From Zavarzinia marina (GTDB lineage: Bacteria; Pseudomonadota; Alphaproteobacteria; Zavarziniales; Zavarziniaceae), in assembly GCF_021568905.1 (NCBI RefSeq), contig NZ_JAKGSB010000004.1, positions 186,001-250,000 on the forward strand: a DNA stretch of 64,000 nucleotides, read 5' to 3'. A model generated the notes under the pieces. That model saw only the letters and a list, made by a program, of their open reading frames with translations. It had not been told where the DNA came from and did no database searches. Made by a program: the position numbers and the translations under genes. The first letter of the stretch is position 1, and each line of letters opens with the position of its first letter. Shown here piece by piece: positions 59,309 to 64,000 of the stretch.

Positions 59309-60514
59309 TCAACTTTGTCCCGGACTGGCGCGGCCCCCCTCCTCCATCGCCAGTTCGCCGCCGTCCCAGCGCCGGTCGAGACGGAAGGCGAAAGCCGTCG
59401 CGATGGCGCAAAACACCGCCATCAGGGCGAACACCACGCCGCCGCCCCATTCGAACAGCGGTCCGATGATCAGGGTCGCGGCCGAAACCGCCACCGAAAT
59501 CCCGAAGGAGGCATAGAGCCCCTGGGCGGTCGCGGTCAGGCCGGGGCGGATGGCGCGGGCGATGAAATGCATGGCGCCCAGATGGGCGAAAGCGAAGGAA
59601 CAGGCGTGCAGCCAGTTGACGGCCAGGAGAAACGCGGGATCGGTCGTCGCCGCCAGCACGGCCCAGCGCAGGATGCCGCCGATCGCCCCGATCAGGATCA
59701 GCAGGGTCGGGCGCAGCCGGTCGACGAAAAGTGACGAGAAGGCGAAGAGCAGGATCTCCGCCACCACGCCTTCCGACCAGATCAGGCCGATGGTGGCATC
59801 GCTGAGGCCGGCGTTCTGCCAATGGATGGTGGCGAAGGTGTAATAGGCGGCGTGGCTGGACTGCACGAAGGCATTGGCGCCGAGGAAGAGCAGGAACACG
59901 GGCTGGCGCAGGAAGGCGCGGATGGCGCCGGGAAAGCGCGGCCGGCGCTCGATCTCGATCACCGGCAGCAGCCAGGCGGTCGATGCCGTGAGGGCGAGAA
60001 GCGCGAGGGTCAGCCACAGGATCCCCTCCCTGCCCGTCACCGGCATCACCCAGCCCATGACCAGCGTGCCCAGGATGAAGGTGATGGAACCCCAGAGCCG
60101 CACGCGGCCATAATCATAGCCGCGCTGATAGGCGGCGATGACGCCCAGATTCTCGGTCAGGGCGACCTGGGCGGGATAGAACAGATTGGCCACCAGATAG
60201 GCGCCCAGCACGGCCCAGAAGCCTTGCGCCGGCGCCAGCAGGGCGAAGGACGCGAGGCTCGCCACCGTAAGGCCCATGAGGATGCGGCGGCGATCCGCCA
60301 GCAGATCGGCGAGACGCCCGAAGCCGGTGTTGCCGACGATGCGGATGATCTGGCCGAGGGCCAGCACGATGGCGATATCCGTCGGCGCCAACCCGCGATG
60401 GGCCATCCAGGCCGGCAGGAAGGGCACGACGACGCCGAGCCCCGAGAAGGAGACCGCATAGAAGAAGGCCATGCGGACGGCCACCGGCCAGCGCCGGCGC
60501 AGGGGTTCGGACAT
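59309..60514 (-). CDS. MFS transporter (MFS_1-like / HcaT-type)
   Basis: 401 residues with about twelve helices. N-terminal [21 protein letters not shown] and [15 protein letters not shown] resemble the LacY/nucleoside/3-phenylpropionate permease (HcaT) group, with a large central loop near ~190. The substrate is unknown. It follows the serine hydrolase on the same strand by 36 bp and is likely co-transcribed, so a hydrolysis product or the enzyme's substrate is a reasonable guess. An upstream extension of the frame is not supported. Confidence 0.82.
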   Translation of the reverse strand: MSEPLRRRWPVAVRMAFFYAVSFSGLGVVVPFLPAWMAHRGLAPTDIAIVLALGQIIRIVGNTGFGRLADLLADRRRILMGLTVASLASFALLAPAQGFWAVLGAYLVANLFYPAQVALTENLGVIAAYQRGYDYGRVRLWGSITFILGTLVMGWVMPVTGREGILWLTLALLALTASTAWLLPVIEIERRPRFPGAIRAFLRQPVFLLFLGANAFVQSSHAAYYTFATIHWQNAGLSDATIGLIWSEGVVAEILLFAFSSLFVDRLRPTLLILIGAIGGILRWAVLAATTDPAFLLAVNWLHACSFAFAHLGAMHFIARAIRPGLTATAQGLYASFGISVAVSAATLIIGPLFEWGGGVVFALMAVFCAIATAFAFRLDRRWDGGELAMEEGGRASPGQS

Positions 60515-60550
60515 CGAAGGCGGGCCAGGGCCCCGGAAAAGCCCGAAGGT

Positions 60551-61702
60551 TCAGCCTTCCAGGGCGCAGTGGACGAGATCGGACAGGCGGCGGAACCGCT
60601 CGATCGAGGCACTGTCTTCCAGAAGCCCCGCCGAGAGAAGCACGAAAGTGACGTCGCTGACCGGATCCACCCAGAACGCATGGGAGCCGGCGCCCAGCCC
60701 GCCGAAGGTGCCCGGGCTGGCCAGATGCCCGAAGGGGGCCGGATGGACCCCGGTGCCCCGCAGCCAGAAGCCATAGGACATGTGGGAGGGCACGTCGCCC
60801 CAGCCGCGCTCCACGGCATGGGCATAGAGGGAATTGGGCAGCTTGCCCGTCCGGTCCTCCAGGGCGAAGCGCACCAGCGCCGGCGCCAGCAGCGAACCGC
60901 CGGGGCCCCGCCCCTTCTGGCGCCAGCATTCGGCGAAGCGGAAGACGTCGCTCGCCGTCGTGACGCAGCCGCCGCCCGGCATCTCGCTGTCGGGCTTCAG
61001 CCGGTCGGAGGATTCGAGGACGCCGGGGGGAAACAGGCCCGGCGTCCTGTCGCGGACGACGACCGGCACATAGCGCGGCCGGACTTCCGCCGGAATGCCG
61101 AGCACGGTGTCGGTCATGCCCAGCGGCTCGAAGACATCGTCCGCCAGGATGCGGGCGAAGCGCCTATCGTGGCGATCCAGCCGGCGCACGATTTCCGCCA
61201 GCAGGCCGTGGGCCAGCACAGGGCTGTACATGAATCGCTCGCCCGGCGGGCAGAGGGGCGTGGCGCGCGAGAGCGCGGCGGTGACCGAGCCGATGTCGGC
61301 GGCGTTCAGGCTCTTGTCGCCCACGATCACCGGGGGCAGGCCGCTGGTATGGGTGATCAGATGGCCGATGGTGATGCCGGATTTGCCGTGTTCCGCGAAT
61401 TCCGGGATCACCGCCGCCACCGGCGTGTCGATGGCGAGGTCGCCGCGCTCGACGCATTGCAGCACGGCCATATTGGTGAACTGCTTGGAGACCGACATCG
61501 ACATGAAGACGTCGCCGATGTCCATCCGGCGCTCGCTCTCACGATGGGCATAGCCGATCGCCTGATGCAGCACGATACGGCCGCCGCGCGCCACCAGCAC
61601 CTCGGCGCCGTCGATCCGCGCCGCCTCGACATCGGCCAGGATCGCGGCCGGCAGGCGCGCGAGGCGGTCGGGATCGAACTGGCAGGCTTCGGCGGCATTC
61701 AT
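60551..61702 (-). CDS. Beta-lactamase-fold serine hydrolase (EstB/class C-like)
   Basis: 383 residues. Ser70 and Lys73 in MSMSVSKQF form the SxxK motif of penicillin-binding/esterase enzymes. A Tyr in the MYSPVLAHG segment (~158) takes the YxN place but with Pro in the third position, and GGGC and LGAGSHAFWVDP lie late. No clear signal peptide, so cytosolic. Such proteins are usually esterases or small-ester hydrolases rather than antibiotic-resistance enzymes. It is the first gene of a pair with the MFS transporter. Confidence 0.82.
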   Translation of the reverse strand: MNAAEACQFDPDRLARLPAAILADVEAARIDGAEVLVARGGRIVLHQAIGYAHRESERRMDIGDVFMSMSVSKQFTNMAVLQCVERGDLAIDTPVAAVIPEFAEHGKSGITIGHLITHTSGLPPVIVGDKSLNAADIGSVTAALSRATPLCPPGERFMYSPVLAHGLLAEIVRRLDRHDRRFARILADDVFEPLGMTDTVLGIPAEVRPRYVPVVVRDRTPGLFPPGVLESSDRLKPDSEMPGGGCVTTASDVFRFAECWRQKGRGPGGSLLAPALVRFALEDRTGKLPNSLYAHAVERGWGDVPSHMSYGFWLRGTGVHPAPFGHLASPGTFGGLGAGSHAFWVDPVSDVTFVLLSAGLLEDSASIERFRRLSDLVHCALEG

Positions 61703-61767
61703 CGGCTTCTTCTCCCGGCGGCTGTCTGATGGGCGGCGGGAGTGTGCGCGGAATGCCCGCCCGGTTC

Positions 61768-61815
61768 AACCGGGCGAGGATCGAATTTCCGGGGCCCGCC
61801 GAAACCGGGCCCCGG
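61768..61815 (-). terminator. Two GC-rich hairpins after efp
   Basis: Reading from efp, CCGGGGCCCG/CGGGCCCCGG (61789-61815; 10-bp stem, 7-nt loop) is followed by AAATT, and then CGCCCGGTT-C-AACCGGGCG (61768-61786). Together they form a probable terminator, though the U-content is low. Confidence 0.55.
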
Positions 61816-61824
61816 CAGGACCGA

Positions 61825-62394
61825 TCAGTCCTTGGCGCGTTCCATGTAGGAGCCGTCGGCGGTGGCGACGACGACGCGGGTGCCGGATTCGATGTGGGGC
61901 GGGACCAGGACCTTCTGGCCGTTCTCCAGCATGGCGGGCTTGAAGGACGACGACGCGGTCTGGCCCTTCACCACCGGATCGGCCTCGACGATCTGCAGGG
62001 TCACGGTCTGGGGCAGTTCGGCCGAGACCGGATCGCCCTCGAAGGTGCGGATGTTGCAGACCATGCCTTCCTGCAGCCACACCGCCGGCTCGCCGATCAC
62101 ATCGCGCGAGACCAGGATCTGATCGAAGGTCTCGACATCCATGAAGGCGAAATTCTCGCCTTCCGGATAGAGGTACTGATAGTCCCGGTCTTCGAGGCTG
62201 ACGCGCTCCACCTGCTCGGACGAGCGGTAGCGTTCCTGCGTCTTCACGCCGTCGCGGATGCCGCGCAGTTCGAGCTGGGCGAAGGCGCCGCCCTTGCCGG
62301 GCTGCACCATCTGGGTCTTCAGAACTGCGAACAGCTTGCCGTTGATTTCGACGACATTGCCGACGCGGATCGTATTCGCGTTTACCTTGGGCAT
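61825..62394 (-). CDS. efp: Elongation factor P
   Basis: 189 residues, standard EF-P length with three OB-like domains. Lys34 in QPGKGGAF is the site lysylated by EpmA. EF-P enters the ribosomal E site to relieve stalling at Pro-rich stretches; the Pro-rich linkers in this window (for example at 5411-6559) would need it. The gene is divergent from its modification enzyme, with 98 bp between the start codons, so expression is probably coordinated. Confidence 0.96.
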   Translation of the reverse strand: MPKVNANTIRVGNVVEINGKLFAVLKTQMVQPGKGGAFAQLELRGIRDGVKTQERYRSSEQVERVSLEDRDYQYLYPEGENFAFMDVETFDQILVSRDVIGEPAVWLQEGMVCNIRTFEGDPVSAELPQTVTLQIVEADPVVKGQTASSSFKPAMLENGQKVLVPPHIESGTRVVVATADGSYMERAKD

Positions 62395-62492
62395 GGGGAT
62401 TGACTCTAAATGGCCTGTCTGGATGGCGGCGGACCCTATCAGACGCGCCCGCGATGGACAACCGCCACGGCGCCTGCTACGGCCCCTGCATC

Positions 62493-63554
62493 ATGACCGG
62501 ATCGAACCCGCCCCAAAGCGCGCCCTGGTGGCGCCCCGACGTTTTCGCCGCCCGGCGCGACGCGCTTCATGCCCGCGCCGCCGTGACGAAGGCGATCCGC
62601 GCCGCCTTCGACGCCCGCGATTTCATCGAGGTGGAGACGCCGGCGCTCCAGGTCAGCCCGGGGATCGAACCGCATCTGATGGCCTTTTCGACCGATCTGG
62701 AACCGGCGGACGGCGGGCCGGGCTTGCGCCGGCACCTGCACACCTCGCCCGAATTCGCCATGAAGAAACTGCTGGTCGCGGGCGAAAGCCGGATCTTCCA
62801 GATGGCGCGGGTGTGGCGGAACCGGGAACGCTCCGACACCCATCACCCGGAATTCACCATGCTGGAATGGTATCGGACGGGCGCCGGGCTGGACGATCTG
62901 ATGGCCGATTGCGAAGCCCTGCTGCGCGCCGCCGCCAGCGCATGCGGTCGCGATCACCTGCTGGTCGCCGGCAAGGCCATTCCCCTGGACGAGGATTTCG
63001 AGCGCCTGTCGATCGAGGAAGCCTTCTTCCTGCATGCGGGCGTCGACCTGTTCGCCACGATCGACGATGACCGCGACCCGAGCCCCGGGCGTCTCCGCGA
63101 AGCGGCGGAGGAGATCGGCATTTCGACCAGCGACGAGGATCGCTGGGAAGATATCTTCTTCAAGATCGCCCTCGACCGGATCGAACCCCATCTGGGCGAG
63201 ACGAAACCGACCTTCCTGACCGACTGGCCGATCTCCATGGCCGCCCTGTCGCGCCCGAACCCGGACGATTCCCGGGTGGCGGAACGTTTCGAGCTCTATG
63301 TCGGGGGTGTGGAACTGGCGAACGCCTTCGGCGAACTGACCGATGCGGCGGAACAGCGCCGGCGCTTCGAAGCCGACTGCGCCTTGAAGGAGAAGCTCTA
63401 CGGCTTCTCCTATCCGATCGACGCGGATTTCCTCGCGGCCTTGGAATGGGGTCTGCCCGAATGTGCCGGCATCGCGCTGGGCGTCGATCGCCTCGTCATG
63501 CTGGCGACGGGGGCGGCGCGAATCGAGGACGTGCTCTGGGCGCCGGTGGTTTGA
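62493..63554 (+). CDS. epmA: EF-P--(R)-beta-lysine ligase EpmA (GenX/PoxA)
   Basis: 353 residues, a stand-alone class II LysRS-like catalytic domain without the N-terminal anticodon-binding domain. WWRPDVFAARRDAL opens it, and class II motifs are HHPEFTMLEWYR (motif 2), ANAFGELTDA and GIALGVDRLVML (motif 3). It attaches beta-lysine or lysine to Lys34 of EF-P. The start at 62493 places WWRPD near the N-terminus as in other members; an ATG at 62454 would add 13 residues. The lysine 2,3-aminomutase EpmB, often nearby, is not in the window. Confidence 0.92.
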   Translation: MTGSNPPQSAPWWRPDVFAARRDALHARAAVTKAIRAAFDARDFIEVETPALQVSPGIEPHLMAFSTDLEPADGGPGLRRHLHTSPEFAMKKLLVAGESRIFQMARVWRNRERSDTHHPEFTMLEWYRTGAGLDDLMADCEALLRAAASACGRDHLLVAGKAIPLDEDFERLSIEEAFFLHAGVDLFATIDDDRDPSPGRLREAAEEIGISTSDEDRWEDIFFKIALDRIEPHLGETKPTFLTDWPISMAALSRPNPDDSRVAERFELYVGGVELANAFGELTDAAEQRRRFEADCALKEKLYGFSYPIDADFLAALEWGLPECAGIALGVDRLVMLATGAARIEDVLWAPVV

Positions 63555-63560
63555 ACGGCG

Positions 63561-64000
63561 TCAGGCGGCCTTCGCCGACTTCGCCGCCTTCTCCTCCTCG
63601 CCCGGCATGGGCAGGGTCGCCAGGGTGAGAACCGCGTCGGTCGAGAGGCGGGGTCCGAAGACGCTGGCGATACTGTCGACCGCGCTGGCGAGGCCGCGCC
63701 CGATCTGTCGGCCGATGCTGCCCACCGTGTCGGCGGCGGTATCGACCTGGGCCACCACCACGTCGGCGGCCTTGGCGCCGGCGCTTTCGATCTTCTTGGC
63801 GAAATGATCATAGATCGCGCTGACCGATCGCGGCTTGCCGGATTTGTCGTAGAAGATGTTGCGGTTGGCGGCGGCGGCGGCCGGCAGCAGGTCGGCGCCG
63901 GACGCCTGTGGCGCCTTCTCCATGGTGCGCAGGAAGCGCGACGCCCCGCCGGCACCGAGGAAATGCGCCATATAGAGGTCGGTCGAATTCACCGGGCGCG
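63561..64000 (-). CDS. C-terminal part of a probable SLT lytic transglycosylase (truncated by window end)
   Basis: At least 145 residues; the frame is open to the last base, so the start lies beyond the window. The visible part begins with NSTDLYMAHFLGAGGASRFL and continues with AAANRNIFYDKSGKPRSVS, a tail typical of alphaproteobacterial proteins with an SLT lytic transglycosylase domain. The end (~95-145) is a helical amphipathic segment rich in Ala/Asp/Val. If correct, the full protein cleaves peptidoglycan in the periplasm, perhaps for envelope structures. The catalytic Glu is off the window, so the call rests on the tail alone. Converges with epmA. Confidence 0.5.
   Translation of the reverse strand, partial: RPVNSTDLYMAHFLGAGGASRFLRTMEKAPQASGADLLPAAAAANRNIFYDKSGKPRSVSAIYDHFAKKIESAGAKAADVVVAQVDTAADTVGSIGRQIGRGLASAVDSIASVFGPRLSTDAVLTLATLPMPGEEEKAAKSAKAA

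Noticed and set aside
1-64000. CRISPR arrays, prophage, insertion sequences, secretion or defence islands
   Set aside because: No regularly spaced repeats, transposase, phage or restriction genes were recognised anywhere in the window.

Overview
The window is about 64 kb of dense, GC-rich bacterial chromosome. Nearly every base is coding, intergenic gaps are short, and several gene pairs overlap by 1 to 4 nt. Gene content points to an alphaproteobacterium, probably Rhodospirillales-like: hflK-hflC beside a Do-type protease, a two-domain Mrp/ApbC, an Mla-type operon with an MlaB-like domain fused to the permease, HWE/HisKA_2-type signalling, a DUF2336 protein, a GH17-GT2 beta-glucan synthase, Tad-type proteins, an EF-P/EpmA pair and two wax ester synthase/DGAT enzymes. 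The assignment is inferred from gene content and GC; no rRNA is present. I see no prophage, transposase, CRISPR array or integrase.

Layout. 1-5 kb: 3' part of a fused 5-oxoprolinase, an SDR oxidoreductase, a 23-residue membrane microprotein, a methyltransferase, and a TetR regulator divergent from a Coq4-like protein with a palindrome in the promoter. 5-13.5 kb: a TonB-like anchored protein, tRNA-Arg(CCT), a KpsS-like capsule protein, gabT, a Ca2+/cation antiporter, and two neighbouring paralogous membrane proteins, one translationally coupled to a LysR regulator. 13.5-20.8 kb: beta-glucan synthase plus GtrA, the first WS/DGAT, a CHAP protein and an N-formylglutamate amidohydrolase-like enzyme. 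20.8-26.6 kb: a duplicated TadE-TadG module away from any other tad gene. 26.6-34 kb: hemolysin III, MipA-like porin, second WS/DGAT, Do protease and HflKC. 34-42 kb: Mrp, a sensor kinase, a PAS protein with a degenerate EAL domain, an alpha/beta hydrolase, a LysE/Lrp pair and ferredoxin-NADP reductase behind an AT-rich island. 42-52 kb: a phosphonate monoester hydrolase-like enzyme, a 1010-residue membrane coiled-coil protein with mtgA, the convergent Mla-type operon and DUF2336. 52-64 kb: a c-type cytochrome, dipeptide epimerase plus M14 peptidase, PhoX behind a PHO box-like promoter, a PQQ-alcohol dehydrogenase, MFS transporter, beta-lactamase-fold hydrolase, efp/epmA, and the 3' end of a probable lytic transglycosylase.

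The common theme is the cell envelope and storage metabolism: glucan and capsule synthesis, peptidoglycan polymerisation and peptide recycling, lipid transport, envelope protein quality control, phosphate scavenging and neutral lipid storage. The least explained parts are the orphan TadE-TadG duplication, the coiled-coil/mtgA pair, the YRPGRSF membrane paralogs and several very small membrane proteins.
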